Shown in pieces: positions 11,227 to 22,880 of a stretch of 64,000 bases of DNA. The position numbers were made by a program, and so were the translations under genes. Below the pieces are notes generated by a model. It saw only the letters and a list, made by a program, of their open reading frames with translations. It had not been told where the DNA came from and ran no database searches. Source of the DNA: Brevipalpus yothersi (taxonomy: Eukaryota > Arthropoda > Arachnida > Trombidiformes > Tenuipalpidae); assembly GCA_003956705.1 (NCBI GenBank), contig QZCP01000163.1, positions 27,775 to 91,774 of the forward strand, in the 5' to 3' direction. Position 1 is the first letter of the stretch. The number at the start of each line of letters is the position of its first letter.

Positions 11227-12520
11227 CTAAATTCGAATCAAATGAAGACATAGAGGCTGATGTGAACTTCCGAATCTTCTTTCACTCCGCGATCTTATAT
11301 TCGATGAGTAACCACTAACCTCTGATTCGATTCTAATCAATTTTATGAATGGAAAAAGCCTAGTGATTATAGAGAAAGCAATATCATTGATCTCTCCAGA
11401 TCTTTCTTCATGATAGAATCCGATAACTCTGCCATCATCCACAGAGAAACCTTCGCTATCAAGCCTCTTTTTAAAATCGCCAGCTTCTCTCTCAAGACCT
11501 TCTTGATTAAATTGACAAGCACTGACAGTTAGTAAAGCAGACTTGATATCTTTTCCACAGAAAGCAATGCTTATGCCTTTCGATGTCCGGAAACCCTTGA
11601 ATCTCGAATCATGATACAAGAAATCCAGCAATAACAATTTTGTACCAGATATCCGATAAGGAGAAGAGTAAAAAGGAAGAATTTGCTCGATGCGCTTGAA
11701 TACTGATCTGAAAGCAGATCCGCCTTTCTTCCCATTCATGATGAAATCAGGGTTGGTTAAGAGGATGATTGATCTTACTGGGAAATCAGGATCATTAGTG
11801 ATTGGTCTTGGACTTTCAGGATCTGACCAGTCGGTAATGATGACTTTGTTATTAGAAGTGTATCGATTCAAGTGGAAACCTTCAATATACCTTTTATAAG
11901 GAATATTTGTGAGAGGAAACAATTCAAATAGCTTCGGGGTATCAAAATGTTTGTCGAGCTCTCTATAGATCTGGAGTTTGGAGTCATTGTCAACTTTTAG
12001 TTCCCGGTTATATTTAGACCCTTCATTGTAATATTGATTGATGACTACAGTTGGATTTTCAGGTGATAGGGATAAGATTGCACCGTGGAATCGACTGAAG
12101 CTCATGAAAGAAAAACTAGGAATACATCTCTTATCTTTGCTGAAAAAATCTTTCAAATATTTCTTAACATCAGGATCCACTGACGTGTGGAAAGTACCTG
12201 CTCGCCAGAAAAACCAATCGACAGACATTTCCTTGAAAGCATGAGTTCTTAAGATTTCAGGCTTTGTTTCTCTGTTATGAGAAGATTTGATTCAGTATAA
12301 AACAATCCCCAGAATGTAAGGAAACTGACCTGACAAATCGCAATTCTTTGTCCATATTCTTGCAATCCAGGTAGCAATCGTCAATTGGAGGACACTTTGC
12401 CAGAAACTCAATAGTCTCATCCCATTCACCAAACGCTTGACCAAAATTGTACACATCAATTGGCTTGAGATGTCTGAAAATATTCTGAATGATGTCAGGT
12501 TGCTTCAAGACTACGTCCAT
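11227..12520 (-). CDS. FB4, group-1 F-box-like protein (411 aa from exon 2)
   Basis: Exons are 12330..12520 (ATG at 12520) and 11227..12271, with a 58-nt intron. The F-box-like part is PDIIQNIFRHLKPIDVYNF. The C-domain is complete: WFFWRAGTFHTSVDPDV, GFHLNRYTSNNKVIITDW, ISIAFCGKDIKSA, VDDGRVIGFYHEERS, LCLHLIRI. The family first exon is at 12599-12658, but its ATG is TTG. The exon-2 acceptor has also moved (CTTCCAG directly before CCATGG), so splicing would not keep frame with exon 1. Both facts favour initiation at the exon-2 ATG in a strong GCC-ATGG-like context. FB17 looks like its closest paralogue. Confidence 0.82.
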
Positions 12521-12598
12521 GGCTGGAAGAGACAAAAATCTAATCAGATCGCATCTTAGTGGGACAAAAAATGTGTACAAAAGTCAGAGCCTACTCAC

Positions 12599-12658
12599 CT
12601 CTTTTTTAGCTAATGATTCCTGGCCAATCCGCTCAGAAGATCTTCTTTCCCGTTTCAA
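12599..12658 (-). other. FB4 first exon without start codon
   Basis: Collinear with exon 1 of its paralogues and with an intact GTGAGT donor, but it begins TTG and would splice out of frame. Probably an untranslated leader. Confidence 0.55.
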
Positions 12659-12792
12659 TCTAAAGAATTGTTATTATCAAAAATATTAATCAACAAAATT
12701 GGAAGTTTGTAAGATTTTTGGTTTGAAAAAGTAAGAAATACAAAACTATCTAAACAAAGATGAAATACGAGGAAATGATTGGCAATGATTGC

Positions 12793-12823
12793 CAATCAAT
12801 GATTGCCAGGCAATCATTGATTG
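12793..12823. repeat. 13-bp inverted repeat in FB4 upstream region
   Basis: CAATCAATGATTG (12793-12805) and its exact reverse complement CAATCATTGATTG (12811-12823) surround CCAGG. It lies at the GATTGCAG segment that other promoters carry once. Confidence 0.85.
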
Positions 12824-12830
12824 CAGTTGA

Positions 12831-12895
12831 AAGCGGAAGTGGCGCTCATTAAGTGATCTGCTTTCAGAGAGCGGGAAATAAATTCGCTAAAATTG
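12831..12895 (-). promoter_or_regulatory. FB4 shared promoter motif (reference copy)
   Basis: GCGGAAGTGGCGC at 12833-12845, then AAGTGATCTGCTTTCAGA, then GCGGGAAA at 12871-12878 and TTCGCTAAAATTG. It lies about 175 bp upstream of exon 1. In gene orientation the E2F-like TTTCCCGC is distal and the ETS-like CACTTCCGC proximal. Conservation across siblings is seen directly; factor identity is inferred. Confidence 0.7.
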
Positions 12896-13689
12896 AACTG
12901 GCCGTTTCGAATTTTCTCGATGATAAAGTATATCGATAGGCAAGTTTCTAGTTGGAATGAAGGAAGTTTTTTTTGCTAACTCTTCAGACGAAGAGATGTT
13001 TCATGTGAACTCGCTTGCATTATTTCGTTTTACACGAAATTTGAAAATTTATGCAATTTGGACTTTGATATTGCTGGCTTCTGATAGCTAATTTCCTCTT
13101 GTGAAAATTGTTTGATTGGTTTCCAGGATTGGAGATGAAAGAGTTTATGAATATCATAATGATTGACCTAGAATGGAGTAAATACGCTTTCAATATTCTT
13201 TAACTTTATTCTAATTATTTTTCAATATTCAGAACTAGATGATTACTTAAACTCTTCTTTTTGGATTTCTTTCCACTGAGAAGGCCAGAATGTCCATTGA
13301 AATTGATAGAAATATAAATATTTGCACACACGAAAAAACGTTTTTTATTAAAATGGTGAACAGTGAAGCTTTATGATAATTTTCATAAATTTCAATATCA
13401 ATAAAGAGGATCGGTTCGAAGAAGTTTGTTGCTCATGGAACTCATGTTAAAAAACCCATATAATGAATACATTAAATCGTATTGTGTAGAGAGGCAAAAA
13501 CAGGAGTGTATGTTGGGTGAGCTTTCAAAATTAAGAAGTTTCTATCAAACGCCAAGTTTCCACCGCTAATACTGAGGTTATCAACACGAATGTTTCATCC
13601 TCTCAGCACTTTTTTCGATACATTCTCGAGAGAAGAGGCAAGAAATCCTATAATATTAACAAGATATTTAGTGGTTATGTCGGTTATTA
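12896..13689. other. AT-rich intergenic spacer
   Basis: Distal promoter region of FB4. Parts resemble 8020-8400, 35860-36480 and 55830-56400. No coding potential supported. Confidence 0.5.
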
Positions 13690-13930
13690 GGTGAAAATCA
13701 TTGGTGAATCTCGAATTCGAATCAGATTTATACGAAATATCTGCGAACCAATTCCTATTTGTCGAAACTTTACTCTAACAAACTTGACTCGTGGAAACAT
13801 TTCTGAGACAATCTCGAAAGAGCGAGCCAGACTATCATGCTATCCTCGAGAGTGTTCGAAAATGAAGACCAAAACTCTTCCATCATCAGCTGGGAATTCT
13901 GGCATTGTGCAGACTGAAACTAGGGTCCAG
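13690..13930 (-). pseudogene. Group-3 exon-3 tail relic
   Basis: Read leftward it encodes DDGRVLVFIFEHSRG, a TAG stop where relatives have Trp (SPGW, SIGW), then FEIVSEMFPRVKFVRV and INLIRI without the family stop codon. No matching exon 1 or 2 is adjacent. A decayed fragment of an FB10-like gene. Confidence 0.75.
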
Positions 13931-14270
13931 TAAAGAGACGCAGAGGCTAAAATTGTGAGCATCAAGAGAGAACTTGATTTATTTCAAAATGTGTGCAAAA
14001 ACTCTCGAACTCGAAAAATCATCACAAGGGAAGAAGTTGAAGAATTCGTGAAGTTGGGCTATCTCGGAAATGATTTATTTCATCGCATACGTTGGATAAT
14101 GATCTTGGAAACGAAATGGACTCTTTTCGATAAGTGAGCATTCATTTGCTCCACCAATTAGAGGGGAGAGATGGAGAGATACAGATGTATATCAAAGTAT
14201 CAATGCCCTAGTTTTCTCTCGTATCATCTTGAGCTGCATATGGTGTTGTCGAAAACCATCAGAGCAAATA
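13931..14270. repeat. Conserved 3' flank block of group-1 genes
   Basis: This roughly 340-bp block precedes FB5 and recurs downstream of FB2 (1890), FB4 (10915), FB6 (17580), FB7 (22525), FB12 (37750), FB14 (43255), FB17 (53820) and FB18 (57885), with an orphan copy at 46150-46340. It includes the GTATTTGCT just after the stop codon. Confidence 0.7.
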
Positions 14271-15561
14271 CTAAATTCGGATAAAATGAAGACATAATGG
14301 GTAATCTGAACTCCCGAATCTATTACTCCCTAATTTCACATTCCATAAGTAATTACCAACATCTGATTTGATTCTAATGAATTTTATGGATGGAAAAAGC
14401 CTAGAGATTATTGAAAAAGCAATATCATTGATCTCTCCAGATCTTTCTTCATGATAAAAACCGATAACTCTGCCATCATCCACAGAGAAACCTATGCTAT
14501 CAAGCCTCTTTTTAAAATAGCCAGCTTCTCTCTCAAGACCCTCTTGATCGAGATAACAATCACTGATATTCAGTAAGGCAGACTTGATATCTTTTCCACA
14601 GAAAGCAATGCTTATGCCTTTCGATCGCCGGAAACCCTTGGATCTCGTCTCATGATACATTAACTGTTGCCTTATCAACATTGTACCAGATATCCGATAA
14701 GGAAAAGTGGAAGGAGAAAATTGCTCTATTCGCTCAAATACTGATCTGAAAGCAGCTTCACCTTTCTTTCCTTCAATGGTGAAATCAGTATTGGTCAAAA
14801 GTACGATTGATCTCACTGGAAAATCAGGATCATTGGTGATCGGCTTTAGACTTTCAGGATCTGACCAGTCAGTGATGATGACTTTGTGATTTGAAGTGTA
14901 TCGATTCAAGTGGAAACCTTCAATATATCTTTCATGATGAGCACTTGGAGAAGCAAACGATTCAAATAGCCCCTGGAAACCGAAATGTTTATCGAGCTCT
15001 GTATAGATCTGGAGCTTGGAATCATCGGTAACTTTCAGTTCAGGCCACAAGTCAAGTAGTCCCAAGTTATGGTAATTGATGATTACAGTTGGATTTTCAG
15101 GTGTTATTGATAAGATTGCATCACCGAAACGACGGAAGCTCATGAAAGAAAAACTAGGGATGCATCTCATATCTTTGTTGAAGAAATCCTCTAAATATCT
15201 CCCAACATCAGGATCCACTGACAGATGGAAGGTACCTGCTCGCCAGAAAAACCAATCATCTTGGGATAATTTTTTGAAAGCATGAGTCTTCAAGATTTTA
15301 TGCTTTGTCTTTCTGTTGAGAGGAGATCCGATTAAGTTGATACCATATGTCAATATTGAAAAAGACTGACCTGAGAAATCGCAATTCTTTGTTCATATTC
15401 TTGCAATCCAAGTAGCAATCATCAATTGGAGGACACTTTGCCAGGAACACAATAGCCTCATCCCATTCACCAAATGCTTGACCAAAATTGTATACATCAA
15501 TTGGCTTGAGATATCTGAAAACATTTTGAATGATGGGAAGTTGCTCCAAGGCTATGTGCAT
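14271..15561 (-). CDS. FB5, group-1 F-box-like protein (410 aa from exon 2)
   Basis: Exons are 15371..15561 and 14271..15312; the 58-nt intron is GT-AG. The F-box part is LPIIQNVFRYLKPIDVYNF. The C-domain shows WFFWRAGTFHLSVDPDV, CIPSFSFMSF, GFHLNRYTSNHKVIITDW, FCGKDIKSA and VDDGRVIGFYHEERS; the end is LCLHFIRI. The first exon (15647-15706) keeps ATG and donor, but its eighth codon is TGA (TCA in relatives), so it cannot supply the N-terminus. The exon-2 ATG at 15561 is the likely start. The acceptor at 15570/15571 is normal. Promoter motif at 15874-15920, with one ETS-core change (GCGGAAATGG). Confidence 0.82.
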
Positions 15562-15646
15562 GGCTGGAAACTGGAAGAGACAAAAATCAAATCAGATCGA
15601 ATGTTAACGAGACGAAAAATCGGTTCAAAAGTCAAAGTGCTCTTAC

Positions 15647-15706
15647 CTCTTGTTTAGCTGATGATTCCAGACTAATCCATTCTCAGGATCTTCTTTTCCA
15701 TTTCAT
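15647..15706 (-). other. FB5 first exon interrupted by TGA
   Basis: ATGAAATGGAAAAGAAGA then TCC TGA; the sibling codon is TCA. A short upstream open reading frame, or just a leader. Confidence 0.6.
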
Positions 15707-16310
15707 TCTGAAGAATTGAGGCTTGCTAAAACTATCAATCAATCAATCATCAAAAATATGGACAAATCCCTGAAACACTATCAAAACAAAGATGATGAAA
15801 TTCATTTTTGAGTAAACCTTCATAGGCACATTGCAGATGGATGGAAATACAAGGAAGATGATTGCAATTACAAGCGGAAATGGCGCTCAACAAGTGATTT
15901 GCTTTAGAAGGCGGGAAATAAATTTGCCAAAATTAAACAGGAGATCGTTTCAAAGTTTCATATGAAAAAATGATCTAGTTCTTCACTTGCTTGCTCTCAA
16001 GAAGAAGTAATGTTCCACAAGAACTATTCATTATCCATTTTACCTCATTCAAACAAGTTGAACAAGTTGAACATTGATATTGTTGGTCCTAATTATTTTT
16101 TTTCACTTACAAAAATTTTTTGATTAATTTCAAGCAATGGAGAGGGAAAGGTTTTTTGGTTAATTTGATGATTGGCCAAGGATAGTGCAGACGCGCTTTC
16201 AATATTCTTTCCTTCCTCAGAACTAGGTAATTACCCGAATTCTTTTTAGATTGCTCATTGGTAGAAAGGCCCAAACATCTGTTGAATCAATTATCGAATA
16301 GCAATTTCAA
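15707..16310 (-). promoter_or_regulatory. FB5 promoter motif and distal spacer
   Basis: GCGGAAATGGCGC at 15874-15886 and GCGGGAAA at 15911-15918 form the shared motif; AAATTTGCCAAAATT follows. The remainder is AT-rich spacer with no gene. Confidence 0.6.
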
Positions 16311-16313
16311 GTC

Positions 16314-16900
16314 TAACTTACCGAAGATGGTCAAGCTCACAGGCCATATCTTTTGTAACAACTGACCAATCATCGATAGCAAATTACAAGAATCGAACAG
16401 CTTCCTCTCGCCAAACTCTACAAACGCGACTACATTTTTGAAGATCAAACCATCTGAAATGCTTGGAAACTATAAGTTACTTATCATGGCCTTTAGAGGA
16501 GAAAAAAAATTAAACCAAATTAGTAATGTCTCCCCCATCATAATGATTGAGGAGTTCATGTGCTGCTAATAACTAGTTATCAAATCGTTTGTCAATCATT
16601 ATTTGATATCGGTCATCAGATTTTCTATTTAGAAGCCCAATACACCTCATCAAAATCAGAGTGAACAGTAGTCTCTGAAAATTTTCCTTCCGATTACAGA
16701 TGAGAAGGAAGCGAATGTCCTACTGGTGCAAATAACCAGCAAAGGCTGTCATGAAGTCACCGAGTTCTTTGAGGGCACTCCATCACCAATCATAGGTTTA
16801 GATTTGTTCTTAAATTTTCTCTTGGAAACTGATAGGAGAGCTCGAAATTCTGCTGCTTTGTCAGCACTTAGCTGAAAATTTCGTCACTTACAGCTCATAA
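16314..16900 (-). pseudogene. Group-3 F-box gene relic (exons 1 and 2 only)
   Basis: 16318-16495 matches group-3 exon 2, but a TAA replaces the Glu codon after the RFL motif, and about 30 bp of the F-box start is deleted. 16755-16900 matches exon 1 with a frame disturbed by small changes. No exon 3 follows. Dead relic of an FB1/FB10-type gene. Confidence 0.75.
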
Positions 16901-17853
16901 GGGGAGTATTCCTCTATTGAATAGCAAAATACAAATTGGAAACAATGAGAGGTGGTTGAGTTATTAGGGAGACAATTTCTGAGCTGCAGTCAGTGGTGAT
17001 GGTAAGTTATATTTACAAATATCGATATTTAAAAAAATGCTAAAAATGGTTCTATCGTATCATGAGAAGTCCGGATCTTGATTTTTTTGACGAATGCTCC
17101 AAAAAAATGATATGAGATGATTTAAGTCATGAGGGAAAAAAATAGAAGCTCACAATTTGTTCAGGGATCAGCTGATAATCCTCTCACAGGAAATCATTCA
17201 ATTCGAACCATGTGAGAAAGGGAGAGAAATTGGCAATGAAATTCTCACTCGATAAATCAGCCTCCTCCATATTGATGATTGCGGACGTCAGAGACAAACA
17301 ATAAAAGAGAATTTCCCAAGATTAGGTAAAAATAACCACAGCAATACAGCAATAAGAAGATAGACTTGTGAAAGTGTGGTTTAATTTATCAGGACATGAT
17401 TTTGAGGAGAACGCATCTCAAATCTCAAATCAAATCGATGAAGAAAAAAGATCTCGCTCTCTGTCTGTTTTTCATTTCTTCTCCTTCTTTCGAAAAAGAA
17501 TAAAAGAGAGTTGTTGGATTTCTCTTCCAGCTTGATTTGAAGGAGAACGAAACATCATCTTGCCCATGAAATATTTTTGAAGAATTAACATTCTCATAAT
17601 TATCACCAAGGAAGAAATTTAAAAATACTTGAGGGTGGGCTCTATGGGGAAAAGTTAATTTCATCGTAGGTGTTGAATAAGGATTTTGGGAGACAAACTA
17701 GATCCTTGTCGGTAAATGAAAATTTATTTGTTACATCGATAAAAGGAAGAAAAGGAGTGATACAGATGTGTTATGTGGAATGATTAATGCCTTGAGATTT
17801 CTCGTATCATCCCAAGTTGCACATGGTATTATCGAGGATGATCAGAGCAGATA
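16901..17853. other. Intergenic duplicated blocks
   Basis: Sequence shared with 950-1860, 10240-10900, 36930-37730 and 53030-53800, then the 3' flank block before FB6. A minus-strand open stretch at 17425-17664 is not conserved in frame. No gene. Confidence 0.5.
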
Positions 17854-19147
17854 CTAAATTCGAATCAAATGAAGACGCAGTGGATAATTAAAATTTCCGA
17901 ATTTTCTACTCAATGTGTCATATTCCATCACTGATTCGATTCTTATGAATTTCACCAAGGGAAAAAGCCCAGAGATCAAAGAGAAAGCAAGATCATTCAT
18001 ATCTGGCAATCTTTCTTTATAATAGATATAAAAACCGATCACTCTTCTATCGTTTACAGAGAAACCTTCTCTATCAAGCCTCTTTTTGAAGTCGCTAGCT
18101 TCTCTTTCAATACCTTCTTGATTGAGATGACAATCACTGACGTTCAGTGAGGAAGACTTGATATCTTTCCCACAGAAAGCAACGCTTATGACGTCCGATC
18201 TTCGAAAACCTTCGAATCTCCGGTCATGACACCAGAACCGTGACCAACGCCATGCATCACCAGCTTGCAGACAAGGATTAATGCAAAAAGGAACAATGTC
18301 CTCAACGTGTTCAAATGCTGATTCGAAAGCAGCAATGCCTCTCTCCCCATCCATGGTGAAATTGAACAGGAGAACGATTGATTTCATTGGGAAATCAGGA
18401 TCATCGATCATTGGTCTTGGACTTTCAGGATCTGACCAGTTGGTTACGATGACTTTGTGATTTGAAGTGTATCGATTCAAGTGAAAACCTGTAATATACC
18501 TTTCATAAAGTTTATCTGTATAAGGAAACGATTCAAATAGCTTTGGGGTATCGAAATGCTTATCGAGCTCTCTATAGATCTGGAGCCTGGAGTCATTGTC
18601 AACTCTTAGTTCATGGAAGAGCCATATTAAACCGTGATCGATGATCACTGTGGGACTTTTAGGAGATAGGGATGAGATTGCCTTTTCGAATTCACCGATG
18701 GTCATGAAAGAAAAACTAGGGATGCATCTCATATCTCTGTTGAAGAAATCTTCCAAATGTTTTTCAATATCAGGATTCACTCTCGAATAGAGAGGATTAC
18801 ATCCGATGTGGAATGAACCTGCCCGCCAAAAATACCAATTGTCGTAGAAAGACACTTTTTCGAAAGCACGAGTCCTCAAGATTTTGTGCTTTGCTTCCCT
18901 GTTAGGAGAAGATTTGATTCAGTTTAAAACAATCGCCAAAATGGAGAAAAACTGACCTGATCTCGCGTAATTCGCTGACCATATTTTTACCTTCCAAGTA
19001 ACAATCATCAATAAGAGGACACTTTGCTAGAAACCGAATAGTCTCATCCCATTCACCAAAGGCTCGACCAAAATTGTACACATCAATTGGTTTGAGATAT
19101 CTGAGAACATTTTGAATGATGTGAGGTTGCTTCAAGGCTATGTCCAT
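17854..19147 (-). CDS. FB6, group-1 F-box-like protein (411 aa from exon 2)
   Basis: Exons are 18957..19147 and 17854..18898 with a 58-nt intron. The F-box part is PHIIQNVLRYLKPIDVYNF. The C-domain has an unusual insertion near its start (FHIGCNPLYSRVNPDIEKHL instead of FHxSVDPDVxKYL). GFHLNRYTSNHKVIVTNW, ISVAFCGKDIKSS and LRLHLIRI follow. The first exon (19234-19293) keeps its donor, but ATG has become ATA, so the exon-2 ATG (GCCATGG) is the probable start. Promoter motif intact at 19443-19487. Confidence 0.82.
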
Positions 19148-19233
19148 GGCTGAATACTGGGAGAGACAAAAATTTAATTAGATCGCATGTTAATGGGACA
19201 AAAAATGTGGTACAAAAGTCGAAACGCTCTCAC

Positions 19234-19293
19234 CTCTTGTTTAGCTGATGATTCTTCACCAATCCACTTTGGGGAACTTTTCCCTGTTTCTAT
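19234..19293 (-). other. FB6 first exon without start codon
   Basis: Collinear with FB2 exon 1; its first codon is ATA. Otherwise open, with a good GTGAGA donor. Confidence 0.55.
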
Positions 19294-20078
19294 CTAAAGA
19301 ATTGTTATTTACAAAAACATCACTCAATCAATCAACTGAATTGGATGTTTGTAAGATTTTCTGTTCGGAAAATTTTGGGAACAAATTTCCGAAACACTAT
19401 CAAGACAAAAATGAGATATGAGGAAGTTGATCGCATTAAGAAGCGGAAGTGGCGCTCATCAAGTGATCTGCTTTAGCAAGCGGGAATTGAATTCGCTAAA
19501 ATTAAATGAGCTATTGTTTCTAAGTTTCATGATAATAAAGTATCCTGATTGGAAAAGCTTCGAATTGAAAAAGGAAAAAGTTCTATCTTGGTCCAGACGA
19601 AGCGATATTCCACAAGAACTCGCATGGAATATTTCATTTTATACAAAATTTGAAAAAATTATACCAGTTGGGCATTGATGTTGCTACCCACGATCGTTCT
19701 TACTAATTTTCTCTTATGAAAATTGTTTGATTAGTTCCTAGTAATGGAGATGAGAAAGTTCATATTAATTTACTGATAGGCCCAGAATAGTGTCAATACG
19801 ATTTTAATTTTCTTTCCGGGATATGAATAAATTACTTTGTGTTGTCTGGACGAAAACAAGAGTAGATATTGGTTGATTAGCATTCAAAATTATGAAGTTT
19901 TTATCAACCATCAAGTTTTGGAGGCTATCCAACACGAATACATGTGATACTGCTTTATCCTCTCAGCAGTGTTTTCAATACATTCTCGAGAGATAAGAGG
20001 CAAGAGATTTTATTATATTATTAAGATGAGTTGTTCAGTGCTTATATTGGTCATTAGGAAAGTAATCATTCGTGAATC
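19294..20078 (-). promoter_or_regulatory. FB6 promoter motif and spacer
   Basis: GCGGAAGTGGCGC at 19443-19455, AAGTGATCTGCTTTAG, GCGGGAAT at 19480-19487, then TTCGCTAAAATTAAA. From 19500 onward AT-rich spacer with no supported gene. Confidence 0.65.
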
Positions 20079-21398
20079 TCAAATTCGGATCAGATGTATA
20101 CGAATTATTTGCGAACCAATTCCTATTTGTCGTGACTTCACTCGTGAAAACATTTCTGAAACAATCTCGAAAAAGTGAGCAAGACCATCATGCCATCCTG
20201 GAGAGTGTTCAAAAATGAAGCCTAAAGCCCTTCCATCATCAACTGGGAAATCTGGCATTGTTTGTGCTTCCAGTTTTTGGTGGATATTTTCATCAAAATC
20301 TTTCTTGGGTACAGCTTGAAAGTTGAAGCTCACATCGATTGTGGCTGACTTGACTTCGGTTCCACAAAACGAAATGCTTAATGCTCTTGTTGACGTATAT
20401 TCACTCTCATTTTCGTTGTAATAGAATATTTCAGAATCCATATGACGGGCCAACAGTCCACCAGAGGCTTCAAGAGAACCTTTTTCTATCAAATGTCTCA
20501 TTCTTGCAGGTCCAAGTATACGGATACCTGTTCCAATAAAGTAGATGAATGCTTTGATTGGATATTGAGGATCATCCAATTTTGGCTTTTTGCACTTGGG
20601 ATCAGACCAATCGGTAACAATCACTTTGTGATCTGATACGTTTTGATTTATGTTGATGGCTTCGAAAAAATTAGATGCACTTCGGTTCTTCTTCTCGTGT
20701 TCCAATGATTCGAACAGACCACGTGCACCAACGAATTCGCTCAAAGTTTGGAAGATTTTTGATCCCTTCTTATGAGTAATTCTGATAGCCATTTGCTGAA
20801 GAACTACTGTAGGACATATCTTTTGTAACAACTGAGCAATCATCGATAACAAATCACAAGAATCGAACAGCTTCCTCCCGCCAAACTCTACAAACACGAC
20901 TACATTCTTGAAGATCAAACCATCTGAGATGCTTGAAAATTTCACTTATGATGTGGGGCATATACCATAAGTTATTCATCATGGCCTTTAGAGGAGGAAG
21001 AAAAATAATTAAACCAAATTGGTAAAGTGCACCCCATCATAATGATTAAGGAGTTCATGTGCTGCTAATAACTAGCTATCAAATCGTTTGTCAATCATTA
21101 TTTGCTATCTGTCAAGCATCAGATTTTCAATTTAGAAGCCCAATACACCTCATCAAAATCAGAGTGAACAGTAGTCTGAAAAATTTTCCTTCCGATTACA
21201 GATGAGAAGGAAACGAATGTCCTACCTGTACAAATAACCAGCAAACGCTGTCATGAAGTCACCGAGTTCTTTGAGGCCACTCCATAACCAATCATAGGTT
21301 TAGACATGTTCTCAACTTTTCTCTTGAAAACTGACCAAAGAGCTCGAAATTCAGCTGCTTTGTCAGCACATAGCTGAAAATTTCGTCACTTACAGCTC
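20079..21398 (-). pseudogene. Group-3 F-box pseudogene with exon 2 fused to exon 3
   Basis: Exon 1 (about 21265-21398) has ATG and a GTGACT donor. Exon 2 starts MMNNLWYMPHIISEIFKHL, but TGA replaces a Glu codon after VRFL. An internal deletion removes the end of exon 2, the second intron and the first 40 or so residues of exon 3, joining KDM to CPTVVLQQ out of frame. The surviving exon-3 body is open to a normal IIRIHLIRI stop and retains GLFESLEHEKK, NQNVSDHKVIVTDWSD, ALSISFCGTEVKSA and VDDGRALGFIFEHSPGW. Relative to FB10 it lacks a translatable F-box, so it is scored as a pseudogene; a truncated product is conceivable. Confidence 0.8.
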
Positions 21399-21717
21399 AT
21401 AAGGTGAGTATTCCTCTATTGAATAGCAAAATATAAATTGGAAACGATGAGAGGTGGTTGAGTTATTATCATTACTATAAGGAACCAGAATGATAGAACG
21501 TAGACTTATATATTCAAACAATGCAAATTATATTGATTAATACGACTCACATCCTGTAAGAACGAGAAAAAATTTAAACTATGACTGATGAGATCATGCA
21601 CTTCAGATTTGTGGGATTAAGCAATGTAGGGCTCACACATACGACTCATACAGATTGTGGCTCCGGGAATGGAACGTTGTAAATGGAAAAAGTATCGTAC
21701 TTCTTGTGAATTACAGC
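21399..21717. other. Intergenic flank of the group-3 pseudogene
   Basis: Matches the 5' flank of FB1 (750-1000) at reduced similarity. No gene. Confidence 0.45.
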
Positions 21718-22243
21718 TTTTAATGCATCAAAACATTTATACAGAAGAAAAATTTGAGAAAATACACCTTGTTTCTATCATAGGTAGGAATTAGCGGTGC
21801 TAAGAGAAGCAGAGAATAGGAAAGACAAAAGGATAGTTAAAAGATGAAGAAGTTCACATTTTAACAACATATTCCAATTTCCTCTTTCCAGTGTCCCGGG
21901 ACGAGAATGTCCTCTTTAATAGAAGCTCTGACTCAGGCATCTTTCCTGTGTCCTCCATGATACTGAGGAGCTAATTTATTAAGCACATTGCAGTCAATGA
22001 AGCACTCGGCCGATTTGGAGGCCTTAAAGAAGCCAGAAAGATGGCCGCTTATCAGAGGTGCTCGCAGCAAGTGCAGAAATATCACGAAAAACCACCTGAT
22101 CTGTCCCAAAATACCACCCCAATATGTTCACCGGTCATCACCACATCATTCAAAATCCCATCCAGTGTCATCACAGGTCCAATCACCCCACTTTAATTGC
22201 AACAATCATCAGTCATCAATTTTTAATGCATCAAAACATCACC
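21718..22243. mobile_element. Unclassified ~526-bp insertion with 19-bp direct terminal repeats
   Basis: TTTTAATGCATCAAAACAT occurs at 21718-21736 and again at 22221-22239. Siblings at 1650, 37485 and 57290 read GAATTACAGCGTATTGAT-like sequence straight through, so the interval is an insertion into the duplicated intergenic block, apparently between two AGC triplets. The interior is less AT-rich than its surroundings and contains a plus-strand open frame (21988-22269, His/Ser-rich) that I do not recognise. It may be a small non-autonomous element or a processed insertion. Confidence 0.55.
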
Positions 22244-22880
22244 AGCGTATTGATGGAAATTTTAATTGATGAATATAGAAAGATCCAGAAATAACATCTT
22301 TACATTGTGACCTATCTAGATACTGTGTTTGAATCGGATGTATCTCCTCCCAAAGGAGAACAGAAAAGAGTGGATGGATTCTTCACAAGCTTGATTTGAG
22401 GAGAAGTTCTTCCCTCAAAAATATCTTATAGATGGAATATGCAAATATGCATTAACATACTCAAGATTGCTTCACACTTTCCACAGTGATTAATTCGGAG
22501 ATAGAAAAATTTTACTAAATTGAAACTAGAATCTAGGAACAAGACACAGAGCCCGGAATTTTTAGTGCATCGAGAGAGAACCCAATTTGTTTCAAAATGT
22601 GTACAAAAACTGTCGAACCAAAGAAATTATCATGAAGGAAGAAGTTGGAGAATGTGTTAAGTTGATCTTCAAAGGTTTTTTTCATTTTTTCGTTGAAAAG
22701 GGATTATGGGAGAAAAATCCGATTCCTGTCCGTCAATGGAAATTTGTTTGCTATTTGTTACATCGATGAGAGAGAACAGAAGAAGTGATAAAAACGAATA
22801 TGAATGTATTGGTGCCTCGAGATTTCTCTCGTATCATCTCAAGTTGCACATGGTATTATGGAGAACGATCAAAGCAAATG
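22244..22880. other. Duplicated intergenic block and FB7 3' flank
   Basis: Continues the block interrupted by the insertion and then the conserved 3' flank (22525-22880). No gene. Confidence 0.55.

Noticed and set aside
13955..14137. Plus-strand frame (SIKRELDLFQNVCKN...) in the 3' flank of FB5, with look-alikes such as 22587-22769
   Set aside because: The block is conserved in about ten places, but the frame is broken by stops and indels in most copies, so conservation is at DNA level.
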